A stretch of 57,787 bases of DNA from Candidatus Amphrikana amoebophyrae (GTDB taxonomy: Bacteria > Chlamydiota > Chlamydiia > Chlamydiales > JACRBE01), in NCBI GenBank assembly GCA_030408475.1, contig JAUHQG010000010.1:145752-203538 (forward strand), given 5' to 3'. This document shows, piece by piece, positions 1 through 12,062 of this stretch; the first letter of the stretch is position 1; the number at the start of each line of letters is the position of its first letter. The notes beneath the pieces were generated by a model that saw only the letters and a program-made list of their open reading frames with translations, searched no databases and was not told where the DNA came from. Position numbers and translations under genes: made by a program.

Positions 1-1
1 T

Positions 2-589
2 TTTGGAGGTATATCGGGTATCGCCATCGGTTTTGCTGCTAAGGACTTGCTTGCTAATTTCTTTGGTGGTTTGATGATTTTCTTCGATCGCCCTTTTGCA
101 ATTGGCGATTGGATTCGTTCTCCTGATCGAGATATAGAAGGTACCGTTGAATATATAGGTTGGAGACTCACTCGTATTCGTACTTTTGATAAAAGACCTC
201 TCTATATTCCAAATGCCTTATTCTCAACAATTTCTATAGAAAACCCTTCAAGAATGCAAAATCGCAGAATCAAAACACAAGTAACTTTGCGATATAAAGA
301 TGCTCATAAGGTTGAAAAAGTAGTCGCTGATGTTCAAGAAATGTTACTCAATCATCCAGAAATTGACACAACAAAAACTTGCTTTGTCAATTTAGTTGAA
401 TTTGCCCCTTCTGGCCTTGAGTTTCTTATCTATACATTTACGAAAACAACTGATTGGGTTAAATTTCAAGCTATTCAGCAAGATGTATTCTATCAAGTCC
501 TAAAAATTATCGAAAGAAATGGAGCTGAATGCTCATTCCCCACTACAACATTAAATTTGCCTCAGGAGCTCAAAGTTAAACAAACCTAA
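2..589 (+). CDS. MscS-family mechanosensitive channel, C-terminal part (cut by window edge)
   Basis: The frame is open from base 2, so the gene begins outside the window; the internal TTG at 47 is not a convincing start. The first visible residues, GGISGIAIGFAAKDLLANF, are the pore-lining helix and glycine/alanine kink of MscS channels. The stretch FFDRPFAIGDWI that follows is the start of the beta domain. The rest is the soluble alpha/beta cage that sits in the cytoplasm. Such channels open under membrane tension and release solutes during osmotic downshift. The transmembrane sensor helices are not visible, so the subfamily cannot be named. Confidence 0.88.
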   Translation, partial: FGGISGIAIGFAAKDLLANFFGGLMIFFDRPFAIGDWIRSPDRDIEGTVEYIGWRLTRIRTFDKRPLYIPNALFSTISIENPSRMQNRRIKTQVTLRYKDAHKVEKVVADVQEMLLNHPEIDTTKTCFVNLVEFAPSGLEFLIYTFTKTTDWVKFQAIQQDVFYQVLKIIERNGAECSFPTTTLNLPQELKVKQT

Positions 590-669
590 CTCAATTTACA
601 ACTAACAATTGTAGTTTATGCCACTTTCCTCTATTATTGATAATAATTTTACTAAAATATAGGGAAGTA

Positions 670-1095
670 ATGGCAGCAGCAGGACTTAATTGGTCAAAAG
701 AAATTGATAGCTATATATACACTCATATACCACGAGTTCAAGCTGGCGAAATTAGTTATCTCAAATTTTACGAAAACCTCTTTATATTACATCCTGAATT
801 AAAAATTAAACAGGTAGACCCTAAATTTGAACCTACATTACTTGCTAGATATCAACATATAGTGAATATCAAAAAAGTGTCTTGCACCCACATTGCTGAT
901 CAAGCGCAAAGCCTTATGGCTAAACAACTATTAAGAGCAGGTTGCTCGCTACCCCATAGTAATGGAACTAATTCCGATATCCTATTGAGAAACGAAGATG
1001 CAGTTAAACCATCTAATCCCGCGGTAATGATGTTACAAACAATCATAAAAAATAGATCAGCAGCAGCAGCGAACTTGAAATTCACTGATAACTAA
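670..1095 (+). CDS. Small protein of unknown function
   Basis: This 141-residue reading frame resembles no family I know. I chose the ATG at 670 because AGGGA lies four bases upstream; a longer version from 637 would use a non-ATG codon with no ribosome binding site. The product is soluble, mostly helical and mildly basic, with no signal peptide or membrane segment. It ends in an alanine-rich tail. It follows the MscS-like gene by 80 bases and faces the MazG-like gene convergently, with a terminator-like hairpin between them. It may be a lineage-specific protein. Confidence 0.5.
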   Translation: MAAAGLNWSKEIDSYIYTHIPRVQAGEISYLKFYENLFILHPELKIKQVDPKFEPTLLARYQHIVNIKKVSCTHIADQAQSLMAKQLLRAGCSLPHSNGTNSDILLRNEDAVKPSNPAVMMLQTIIKNRSAAAANLKFTDN

Positions 1096-1114
1096 AGCTC
1101 TGGAATTCAACATT

Positions 1115-1148
1115 AAGTGTCTTAATTATAAGGACATTTGAAGTTTTT
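1115..1148 (+). terminator. Terminator-like hairpin between convergent genes
   Basis: AAGTGTC-TTA (1115-1124) pairs with TAAGGACATTT (1129-1139) with one bulge and one G-U pair. A run of five T follows at 1144-1148. It lies just after the stop at 1095 and before the convergent MazG-like gene. Confidence 0.4.
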
Positions 1149-1149
1149 G

Positions 1150-1551
1150 TTACTCAAATACAGGATACCTGTCAGGATTGCTTAAAAAGTGCTGCTCATG
1201 CTTTGACCCTTTTTCAACCATCACTTTTTCTATATAAGTCGCTTTTTCAAAAGCTCCTCGCTTGCGACTTTTATGAATTCGGGTTTTCTCTATATCAGCT
1301 TCGTGAATATCTAACTCATTCATCAAAGATAATGCCACTTGTTTTAAATCAGCTAATTTCTCAATAATTATTTCCCTATTACTCTCATTGAGAATATCTT
1401 GTGTATCTTGAACCATTCGTTCTTTTAGCTTTTGCGGAAATTCACAATTAGAAAGGTGTTGATGTTGTACCAAAACTCCATCTGCCATTAAATCTTGTAA
1501 TGCTTTGTCTCTTACAAGTTTATCAAAATGAAAACTAGTATACTTGGACAT
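1150..1551 (-). CDS. MazG-like NTP pyrophosphohydrolase
   Basis: The 133-residue protein contains FDKLVRDK near residue 10, the hallmark of the all-alpha NTP pyrophosphatase group related to phosphoribosyl-ATP pyrophosphohydrolase and MazG (COG4997-like). An acidic helix, EKLADLKQVALSLMNE near residue 63, supplies the E..D metal-binding pattern of that fold. Family members hydrolyse non-canonical or excess nucleoside triphosphates ('house-cleaning'). It lies 40 bases after holB in the same direction, so it may be the last gene of the dciA-gyrB-gyrA-tmk-holB unit. The substrate cannot be inferred. The C-terminal third, rich in Lys and Arg, has no match I recognise. Confidence 0.7.
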   Translation of the reverse strand: MSKYTSFHFDKLVRDKALQDLMADGVLVQHQHLSNCEFPQKLKERMVQDTQDILNESNREIIIEKLADLKQVALSLMNELDIHEADIEKTRIHKSRKRGAFEKATYIEKVMVEKGSKHEQHFLSNPDRYPVFE

Positions 1552-1591
1552 CCAATAAACCCCATGTTTTTTAGAAAATCAAGATCAATTG

Positions 1592-2581
1592 CTAATTTAA
1601 GCAATGAATCCTTATCATAAGTTGCTGTAAAATGTTTTTTGGCTTCACGTGCCTTTCAAACCCTTCTATAGCATCATATTGATATTTTTTAACATCTTCA
1701 AAACTTGGAATTTTTTTAGCTTTTAGCTTTTTAAATAGCTCTATTTTTTCTTGATAGTGATAAAACTCAGCATCTTGCGTTACATCTGCTAAGTGCAAAT
1801 CTCTGATCCATAAAAGCGATAAATTAATAACTCTCATAAATAGCGCCTTCTTTAAGCCCACTCCTTTCTCTTTTTGTACCTCTAAAAACCCATCAATTTT
1901 CACTAACTTTTCAATTCCTAAATCAACTTGACTTTGACTAAATGCAACATGAGCTTCTAACACTAAGTGATCTAACTCTTTAGTATGCTCAGATAATAGA
2001 GCCTCACTAATACTACCATTACTATTTTTTGCCAAAGCTAGAGACTCTTTCTCAGATAAACCCATAACTCTCTCAATTAAAGGAGCTAATTCATCTAATG
2101 GTAGAGGAAAGAAATTGAAAACCATTGACCTTGAGACTATTGTATCTAAAAGCAATCTTTTATTAGGGGCAAATAATATGACAATACTATTTAAAGGCAT
2201 CTCTTCTAAAGTCTTTAATAGTCGATTAGCATGAATTGGCTGCAGCTGCTCTGCTTGATAAAAAAGAAAGAAGCGATATTGAGCTTCAAAAGGGGGATAA
2301 GCCGCTTCTTCAATAAAGTTATCAATTGTGGCCACTGAATAACACTCAGCCTTCGTATCAGGAAAGTACTCTTTAATATCAGGATGTGAATCAAATTTCT
2401 CAATACAAAGATTTTCAGTATCAATTAACTCAGCAATAAGTGCTTTAGCAAAAGATTTTTTACCAACGCCTTCATGGCCAGAAAAAAGTAAAACCTGAGG
2501 GATTTTTTTGGATTTAGCCATTCGTGATAAAGCGTCACGATTATGACTATTACCTATAAGATCATCTAGTTTATGCATCAT
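1592..2581 (-). CDS. holB: DNA polymerase III delta' subunit
   Basis: This 329-residue AAA+ protein carries the clamp-loader P-loop GHEGVGKKS near residue 37 and the segment ANRLLKTLEEMPLNSIVILF, typical of delta' and tau/gamma. The SRSMVFNF motif near residue 150 replaces the usual SRC motif. No zinc-binding cysteine cluster is seen, which favours delta' over DnaX. Delta' acts with delta and tau to load the beta clamp at the replication fork. The start is the ATG at 2581, which overlaps the tmk stop as ATGA; a TTG at 2605 is less likely. tmk followed by holB is the usual chlamydial arrangement. Confidence 0.85.
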   Translation of the reverse strand: MMHKLDDLIGNSHNRDALSRMAKSKKIPQVLLFSGHEGVGKKSFAKALIAELIDTENLCIEKFDSHPDIKEYFPDTKAECYSVATIDNFIEEAAYPPFEAQYRFFLFYQAEQLQPIHANRLLKTLEEMPLNSIVILFAPNKRLLLDTIVSRSMVFNFFPLPLDELAPLIERVMGLSEKESLALAKNSNGSISEALLSEHTKELDHLVLEAHVAFSQSQVDLGIEKLVKIDGFLEVQKEKGVGLKKALFMRVINLSLLWIRDLHLADVTQDAEFYHYQEKIELFKKLKAKKIPSFEDVKKYQYDAIEGFERHVKPKNILQQLMIRIHCLN

Positions 2582-3195
2582 AGACGTCTTCTTAGGTGTT
2601 GCCAAACTGTATTAAATAGAGCATCTTTAGATTGATTAGCATTTACAACTATAATTCTTTTCTTATACCGTTTTGCCAAACTTAAAAAAGCTTCACGCAC
2701 TTCAATATGAAACTGAATATCATGACTTTCGATTCTATCGAGCTTAATTCCTTCTTTTTGAGCACGCTCCAAACCTATTTGAGGGTCCAAATCGAGAAAG
2801 AAAGTGAGATCTGGAATCAAATTAGCCGTAGAAAAATTCATAATTTTTTCTAATTCATTGTGTTCATATAATGAACCTTGATAGGCATAAGAAGAATCAA
2901 TATAACGATCACAAAGGACTATCGAACCTGCCTCTAAAGCCGGAAACAACTTAGTGTCAACATGATGAGCGCGATCGGCCATGAAGAGCAAAAGCTCAGC
3001 TCTCGATGAGACTGTTTCACCTGAAGTGAGCAAAAGTTCGCGTATTTTGGATCCTAACGGCGTTCCACCAGGCTCTCGCGTCTTAATAACAGACTCACCT
3101 TCTGATTCAATCATATCGTAGAGTCTGTTAATTAACGTAGTTTTACCAGCACCTTCGCCACCTTCAAAGGTGACAAAGAGGCCTTTGTTATTCAT
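2578..3195 (-). CDS. tmk: Thymidylate kinase
   Basis: The 205-residue product phosphorylates dTMP to dTDP using ATP. The P-loop GGEGAGKTT (residues about 11-19), the DR(Y) motif in LCDRYIDSSYAYQG, and a lid region with EGIKLDRIE are all present at normal spacing and the length is normal. The ATG at 3195 is preferred. It overlaps the end of gyrA by eight bases and has AAGAAG just upstream, while the 13-residue extension upstream lies inside gyrA and resembles nothing. The start and stop overlaps on both sides indicate translational coupling of gyrA, tmk and holB. Confidence 0.93.
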   Translation of the reverse strand: MNNKGLFVTFEGGEGAGKTTLINRLYDMIESEGESVIKTREPGGTPLGSKIRELLLTSGETVSSRAELLLFMADRAHHVDTKLFPALEAGSIVLCDRYIDSSYAYQGSLYEHNELEKIMNFSTANLIPDLTFFLDLDPQIGLERAQKEGIKLDRIESHDIQFHIEVREAFLSLAKRYKKRIIVVNANQSKDALFNTVWQHLRRRL

Positions 3196-5644
3196 CTTCT
3201 TTTTCGATGTTTTCAATCTTTTGTACCGCCACAACTTTATCTTTTTTGGTGAGGTTTACAAGTCTAACACCTTGTGTTGATCTTCCCATTACACGAACAT
3301 CTTGCATGTTTGTGCGAATAGTTTGACCAGAACTTGACATCATTAGTACGCTATCTTGATCTCGAATAGCAATTGCTGCTACAACATCGCCATTACGTTT
3401 ACTTGTTAAAATTGATCTAACACCAACTCCACCGCGATTAGTCTGTCTAAAGTCCATAGCCTTAGTACGTTTACCATATCCATTTTCACAAACAATTAAA
3501 ATTGTTTGATCCTCTTGAACAACTTCAGAAGAGACAACACTATCTTCTTCACCTTTTAGTTTAACACCTCTAACGCCTCTAGCAGTTCTACCCATTGCAC
3601 GTACAAGATTTTGTTCAAACCTAACAGCCATACCAAAACTAGTAAAGATCATCACTTGGTCATCATCTCTAACAAGTCTAGCAGCGATCACTTCATCGCC
3701 ATCATCAATGGTAATGCCAAAAACACCTTTTCTTCGAGGAGAGCTATAAGCAGAAAGAGCGGTTTTTTTGATAATCCCTTGTTTAGTCGTAAAGATAATA
3801 TACGCATCATCATTAAAGTCAGAAACATTTAATATAGCGGCAATTTGCTCATCGCTAGCTAAACCTTCAAGTAAATTAACAATCGCTTTACCTTTAGATC
3901 TTCTACCTGCTTCCGGAATTTGCCAAACTTTTAGCCAATGGCAACGACCATAGTTAGTAAAGATAAGTAAGCTGTCATGTGTCGTAGCAGCTAAAACATC
4001 TTTAAGAGTATCAGTTTCCTTTTTCATATCGAAACCGATAACACCACTTCCACCACGTCTTTGCTCTTTAAAAGTAGAAATTGGCATCCTTTTTGCATAA
4101 TCATCAGAAGAAATAGTAATAATTACAGGTTCATTAGGAATGAGATCTTCCATTGAGAAATCACCCTCAGCTGCAATTATTTTAGTCCGCCTTGCTGGAA
4201 GTTTTTCTTTCTTCAAGACTTCATCTAACTCTTCTTTAATAATGTCACGAACCATTCCTTCATTAGCTAAAATAGCTCTAAAATGCTCGATCCTTTTCAA
4301 AAGCTCTTGGTACTCATTTTCAATCTTATCTTTTTCAAGACCAGTTAATTGGTAAAGTTTTAGATCTAAAACAGCATCAGCTTGTCTTTCTGAAAACTCA
4401 AATCTTGCTACGAGTTCTTTTTTAGCTACATATCTATCAGAACTAGCGCGAATTAGTTTAACGATCTCGTCTAAGTTATCAAGCGCTTTTAAATAGCCTT
4501 CTAACACATGAGCTCTAGCTTCAGCTTTATTCAGCTCAAAACGGGTTCTACGGCGAATAACTTCAATTCGGTGACCAATCCATGCAGCAATCATTTGCTT
4601 TACATTCATAGTTCTTGGCAATCCGTTATCTAATGCCAACATAATACAGCCGAAAGTAACCTGAAGATCAGTATATTTATAGAGCTGATTAATAGTGACA
4701 TCAGGGATTTCACCTTTTTTCAGATCTAAAACAATTCTCATCCCATCTTTATCTGACTCATCACGAAGATCCGAAACGCCACCAATCATTTTGCTATTGA
4801 TTAGGTCCGCAATGCGTTTAATTAAAATCGACTTATTCACGTTATAAGGGATTTCATCAACAATGATTTTTGATCGATCTGTTTTATCATTCTCTTCAAC
4901 TCTTAACAAGCCACGCAAAGTAATTTTTCCACGGCCAGTATGATACGCCTCTTTAACCCCTCTATGACCACAAATAACTCCACCTGTTGGAAAGTCAGGA
5001 GCCGGCATCACTTCCATAATCTCATCAACTGTAGTCTGAGGATTATCAAGCACCATTCTTGTAGCGATTGAAAGTTCGTGTAAATTTTGTGGAGGGATGT
5101 TAGTCGCCATACCCACAGCAATACCAGAAGATCCATTTGACAAAAGAGCTGGAAACTTAGCTGGAAAAACAACCGGTTCTTTTTTTGTTTCATCATAGTT
5201 AGCAACAAAATCGACCGTTTCTTTATCAAGATCTTCCATCAATGCCATTGAAGCATGAGTCAGTCTCGCTTCTGTGTATCTCATCGCAGCTGGAGGATCT
5301 CCATCTATCGATCCAAAGTTTCCTTGACCTTGAATGAGAGGATATCGCATAGCCCAAGGTTGAGCCATTCTAGCTAAAGTTGGATATATAACAGATTCAC
5401 CGTGAGGGTGAAAATCTCCAGAAGTATCACCACAAATTTTGGCACATTTTCTATGTTTTGCACCAGGTGATAAGTTTAGTAATTTCATCGCATAAAGAAT
5501 ACGACGTTGTGATGGTTTCAGTCCATCTCGAACATCAGGAAGTGCCCGTGAAATAATCACAGACATCGAATAGCGCAAGTAACTCTCTTTGAGTTCCTCT
5601 TCCACGTTGCGGGCAACTATTGTTTCACCTTCGGTATATGACAT
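3188..5644 (-). CDS. gyrA: DNA gyrase subunit A
   Basis: The 818-residue subunit cuts and rejoins DNA in the GyrA2GyrB2 complex that introduces negative supercoils. The N-terminal winged-helix domain carries the catalytic tyrosine at about residue 123, in AAMRYTEARL. The six-bladed C-terminal wrapping domain contains the GyrA box as QRRGGSG, with Ser where Lys or Arg is usual. In the quinolone-determining region HPHGESVIYP, Ser84 matches E. coli Ser83, but Pro88 replaces E. coli Asp87. The gene starts 16 bases after gyrB. The length and GyrA box make this gyrase rather than ParC. Confidence 0.95.
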   Translation of the reverse strand: MSYTEGETIVARNVEEELKESYLRYSMSVIISRALPDVRDGLKPSQRRILYAMKLLNLSPGAKHRKCAKICGDTSGDFHPHGESVIYPTLARMAQPWAMRYPLIQGQGNFGSIDGDPPAAMRYTEARLTHASMALMEDLDKETVDFVANYDETKKEPVVFPAKFPALLSNGSSGIAVGMATNIPPQNLHELSIATRMVLDNPQTTVDEIMEVMPAPDFPTGGVICGHRGVKEAYHTGRGKITLRGLLRVEENDKTDRSKIIVDEIPYNVNKSILIKRIADLINSKMIGGVSDLRDESDKDGMRIVLDLKKGEIPDVTINQLYKYTDLQVTFGCIMLALDNGLPRTMNVKQMIAAWIGHRIEVIRRRTRFELNKAEARAHVLEGYLKALDNLDEIVKLIRASSDRYVAKKELVARFEFSERQADAVLDLKLYQLTGLEKDKIENEYQELLKRIEHFRAILANEGMVRDIIKEELDEVLKKEKLPARRTKIIAAEGDFSMEDLIPNEPVIITISSDDYAKRMPISTFKEQRRGGSGVIGFDMKKETDTLKDVLAATTHDSLLIFTNYGRCHWLKVWQIPEAGRRSKGKAIVNLLEGLASDEQIAAILNVSDFNDDAYIIFTTKQGIIKKTALSAYSSPRRKGVFGITIDDGDEVIAARLVRDDDQVMIFTSFGMAVRFEQNLVRAMGRTARGVRGVKLKGEEDSVVSSEVVQEDQTILIVCENGYGKRTKAMDFRQTNRGGVGVRSILTSKRNGDVVAAIAIRDQDSVLMMSSSGQTIRTNMQDVRVMGRSTQGVRLVNLTKKDKVVAVQKIENIEKEDE

Positions 5645-5660
5645 ATCGCTGTGTTCTCCC

Positions 5661-8515
<2,855 letters not shown>

Positions 8516-8648
8516 TACAGCAACCTCAAATTCGATAAAGCTGCATATTAGTAAAGCGTAGGGTTTTGAGCAAGAGTTATCTTTTGAGTTGAAAACAAAC
8601 CCTCAAAACTTGTAAAATACTTCTGAAACAACTCTTAAAGTAAGCTTA

Positions 8649-10124
8649 ATGAACGAATATCAATTTTCAACAATTCTCCCAAAAGTCTATTTCACTCATC
8701 GTGATTATTTTGCTTACTACATTGCCAACAATTGCCGAGCAGATGTTATTTCTACACTAATAATTGAAACCCTACTATCACTATCACACGACTCAAATTC
8801 ATCTATAGGTTCTAAAGCGAAAGTCATACTGCTCCGTCGAGTCGGCAGTCAAAAATTAACCTTGCTGCACATTTTAGCCATCAAAGGTCATAATGTCGCT
8901 TTAAAGCTTTTAGCCTCAATCAACTTCGTAAGTACCAACATACCAGACAAAAGAGGCTTTACACCCTTACATCATGCTGCATTAAATAAAAACTTTGCAA
9001 GTATGGAGATTCTATTAAATGCCGGAGCAAATCCAAATCTTCGAAATTTTAGAAATGGCACCCCTATAGACATGCTCCGACTGCAAGGTCATTTTCTCGC
9101 TCCACCTGACAGAGAAGGGTTTGTTTTCTCCCATACCACCATTTACCCTAGATCTCTATTGATAGCAGATTGGCACAAACCTTTTACATCTACTACTTTT
9201 TCAGAAGCTAATCGCGTACGAACTCTATATGATAGATTTGAAAAACGTTGTCACAGATCACCAAGATTCAAAATAATAACACTCACAAAAGATGACGCAG
9301 GCAACCCCCTTCCTCCTGAAGTCGGAAAAGGTGTAATATGCACTAAAAAAGTGAAACCTGGATCTGTATGCTTTACATTTGGCGGCATTGTCAGTGACTC
9401 ACAAAGCCACAACTCTTCAAACAATGAATACTTAGGAGCAATACTCTCTTTTGATAGGCGAACATTTGTAGTCAATGCAAGAAAAATAGGAGGAATAGGC
9501 TCACGAGTTTCAGACGGCCCTCCAAATGTGATGATATTTCCACTCAGCAATGCTAACGGAGCACCAGAAATATCTGTAGCCGTGGCAACAACAAAAATAG
9601 AGCCCGGAGATATTATTACAATGGATTATCATGGTGAACATCGCGTCAAAGACCACCACTTTGAAGTTAGTCCCCAAAGACTTCGCTCATGGATGCGAAA
9701 CTATGATCATGAGACATTTACATCTAATCTTCCTCATATTTACGCAGCTAGAGCAACAGCTCCTATTTCAAGTATATCAGCCTCAGCAGACATTAAAATA
9801 GTAATTTACATATTAAACACACCCACTTCTCTTATTGACCTAATCGCTTCAAACCTAATGCCCCTCAACACACTCAAGCAACTCACCCAAAGATTTAAAC
9901 ACAATATTGCAAAAACTTCTTTTGCTGTTTTAAAAAAAATTATCCTTGCTGACACTCTTATTTCCTTGGACTATCCAGGTAATCACCAAAGAATTCATTT
10001 CTTTAAGCAACTCCAAAAAGCAATTGAACTTAAAAGAACTCGTCAAGACATCTTATCTACTATAACAGAAACATTACTTCGCTTTGAGCAACTACCGGAA
10101 TCAGAAGTTACAAGTGTGACATGA
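8649..10124 (+). CDS. Ankyrin-repeat and SET-domain protein, copy 1
   Basis: The 491-residue protein has ankyrin repeats at about residues 68-148 (for example GFTPLHHAALNKNFASMEIL and AGANPNLRNFRNGTP). A SET-like domain spans about residues 226-330, opening with GKGVICTKKVKPGS and closing with IEPGDIITMDYHG. The SET active-site motif, usually NHSCxPN, reads SDGPPN here. A C-terminal helical region (from about 384, ILNTPTSLIDLIASN) is shared with the next gene. SET proteins methylate lysines, and bacterial ones are often secreted to modify host chromatin or other proteins. Activity and secretion are inferences. The ribosome binding site is weak (AAAGTAAG). No signal peptide is visible. Confidence 0.78.
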   Translation: MNEYQFSTILPKVYFTHRDYFAYYIANNCRADVISTLIIETLLSLSHDSNSSIGSKAKVILLRRVGSQKLTLLHILAIKGHNVALKLLASINFVSTNIPDKRGFTPLHHAALNKNFASMEILLNAGANPNLRNFRNGTPIDMLRLQGHFLAPPDREGFVFSHTTIYPRSLLIADWHKPFTSTTFSEANRVRTLYDRFEKRCHRSPRFKIITLTKDDAGNPLPPEVGKGVICTKKVKPGSVCFTFGGIVSDSQSHNSSNNEYLGAILSFDRRTFVVNARKIGGIGSRVSDGPPNVMIFPLSNANGAPEISVAVATTKIEPGDIITMDYHGEHRVKDHHFEVSPQRLRSWMRNYDHETFTSNLPHIYAARATAPISSISASADIKIVIYILNTPTSLIDLIASNLMPLNTLKQLTQRFKHNIAKTSFAVLKKIILADTLISLDYPGNHQRIHFFKQLQKAIELKRTRQDILSTITETLLRFEQLPESEVTSVT

Positions 10125-10194
10125 ATTTGGAGTTGATCTAAATGATTAGGGAGTGATATAATTTTTTCATCATTTACAAAACAGGAGGGAGTAA

Positions 10195-11952
10195 ATGACC
10201 CCATTAGGCTTTCCTTTCAGTGTGGAAACAGAGTTTCCTACACCCACTAATAAATACGACGAGCTTCATGTTAAAATTTGTCGAGCTCAAACAGAAGCAA
10301 AAGTATTAGAACTGTTAACAAACTTTTTTACATGCAATTTACATGACACATCCATGACAATATGTGAAACAGTTGAATATCTAACCGCTCATTCAATTCT
10401 CCCTTTAACCCCTACAGAAGACTATGTCGAATCAAGAGGCGATGACCCCATTAAACCCTTTGTTAGATATTACCCACGCGCCTCAAGAAATCTAGAAGCA
10501 AAAAGAGTATTTAAAACTTTAAAAAACAAAACCAAGGTGTTCAACACTCGCAGCGGAGTCCACAAAACTCCCCTCCTCTCTCTTTTGGCTATGAGAGCTC
10601 ATTTTAAGGCCCTAGAACTACTGCTTCCTTTGTTTCAACACCACTTCGCCAAACCCGACCAAGTTGACTGCAGAAAATGGACAGTGTTACATCACTTAGC
10701 TGTTTTGCCACTAAATCCCATAAAAACATTTAGAGAAATAGCTGAATCATTTTACCCTCACGAAGTAGCCTCTAGATTAATTGAAGCCGGAGCCCCAAAC
10801 TGCGCTCGAAACCAAAGAGGCGGAACCCCTTACGATCTTTTTCTAATGGTCCACCCAATGAAAATAAAGCAAATTCCTCGAGATGGTTGGAGTGTAAGTG
10901 GTTTAGTTGCAACAAGAAAAGACCTTCTTTCAGACTGGGCAACACCTTACACTATTGACCTCGACCGTTCATACCCTCAAGTTGAAGCTAGAAGACTTGT
11001 CGAAGAATACGAAGCTCGCGATTCAAAAACCTTATACCTCAGATTAGAAAACAAACCTGGAATTGACACTTGCGCCATCGCAAACTGCGATATTCCCGCT
11101 GGAGTTGTTTTTTCTGAGTATGGTGGAGTACTAACTCGCCATATGGGAAAAATTGATATCTCCCAACTCCATGCAGCACCAACGCACCAAATGTCTACCG
11201 GAATAAAAGACTCATCTAACACCAAGCTACTGATAGACTCTATCCATTTGGGTTCTAACGGAGGCTTTCTTACCGATGGCGCCCCACATTGCATTACAAT
11301 TACTGTTTCTAATTACAAAGGAGCAAAAGCAAGAGTCTTTCTTCTATCCTTAATGCCCATAACCAAAGGCACTGTAGTGACAATGGATTATGGTGGATCC
11401 CACTATGCAAAAGACATACATATTGAGACTCAAATGATTGCAATCGTAGAAGCTATTACAAAATACACATCCACTACTTCAAAACTCATAGCAACACTTA
11501 GACAAAGCCAAGCTTACATGACAAGAGGTTTTAATATTCTTAGTGATTTGGAAACAACTCGGATGTTTTCAATCATCAGATACTTATTTAATACACCCAG
11601 TACCCTTATTGACTTAGTGACACTTAATGTCGTTTCAATCAAAACTCTTCAAATTCTCTACCAAGCATACTCTTATCAACTACCTGAATTTACCCAAGAA
11701 ACAACATCTCACATTTTAAACTCTTTGCAAACCATTCAAGAGAGCTTCTCAAATGAGCTTTGGATTTTGTTTTTGAAAAAATTTAAAACGTTAAAATCTA
11801 GAGAAAAGGCTCGCAACTTCCTCGCCTCATTTCTAGTAAATATAGCAAATAATGCAAAAGAAATAGCCCAAAATCCAAATTTTATAGAAACTCTGTTCCC
11901 TAAATTTGAAACTGCAATAAGAGCAGAAATCAGAAGAACTCGACACAAATAA
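10195..11952 (+). CDS. Ankyrin-repeat and SET-domain protein, copy 2
   Basis: This 585-residue paralogue of the preceding gene lies 70 bases downstream. Degenerate ankyrin units occur at about residues 124-215 (KWTVLHHLAVL, RLIEAGAPNCARNQRGGTP). The SET-like domain runs from about 288 to 400, with DIPAGVVFSEYGG near its start and ITKGTVVTMDYGG at its end. The NHSCxPN position reads TDGAPHC. The C-terminal region starting FNTPSTLIDLVTLN matches copy 1, and copy 2 adds about 80 residues beyond it. The start is firm: AGGAGG lies six bases before the ATG. Co-transcription with copy 1 is likely. It is probably a host-directed effector; the target is unknown. Confidence 0.78.
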   Translation: MTPLGFPFSVETEFPTPTNKYDELHVKICRAQTEAKVLELLTNFFTCNLHDTSMTICETVEYLTAHSILPLTPTEDYVESRGDDPIKPFVRYYPRASRNLEAKRVFKTLKNKTKVFNTRSGVHKTPLLSLLAMRAHFKALELLLPLFQHHFAKPDQVDCRKWTVLHHLAVLPLNPIKTFREIAESFYPHEVASRLIEAGAPNCARNQRGGTPYDLFLMVHPMKIKQIPRDGWSVSGLVATRKDLLSDWATPYTIDLDRSYPQVEARRLVEEYEARDSKTLYLRLENKPGIDTCAIANCDIPAGVVFSEYGGVLTRHMGKIDISQLHAAPTHQMSTGIKDSSNTKLLIDSIHLGSNGGFLTDGAPHCITITVSNYKGAKARVFLLSLMPITKGTVVTMDYGGSHYAKDIHIETQMIAIVEAITKYTSTTSKLIATLRQSQAYMTRGFNILSDLETTRMFSIIRYLFNTPSTLIDLVTLNVVSIKTLQILYQAYSYQLPEFTQETTSHILNSLQTIQESFSNELWILFLKKFKTLKSREKARNFLASFLVNIANNAKEIAQNPNFIETLFPKFETAIRAEIRRTRHK

Positions 11953-12062
11953 CCAATATCAGAACTAGATCTTTAGCAAATACCCAACCATCTCTTCTTG
12001 ACTTTCTACTGCTATATAGGTATGCTTGTAAACATTATTTACACCCAATTTAGAAGAACTCA

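Noticed and set aside
900..1085. Minus-strand open frame inside the small unknown gene
   Set aside because: It lies entirely within the better-supported plus-strand frame and has no ribosome binding site.
8649..11952. One ankyrin-SET gene broken into two
   Set aside because: Each frame holds its own ankyrin, SET and C-terminal parts, and copy 2 has a strong ribosome binding site, so they are paralogues.
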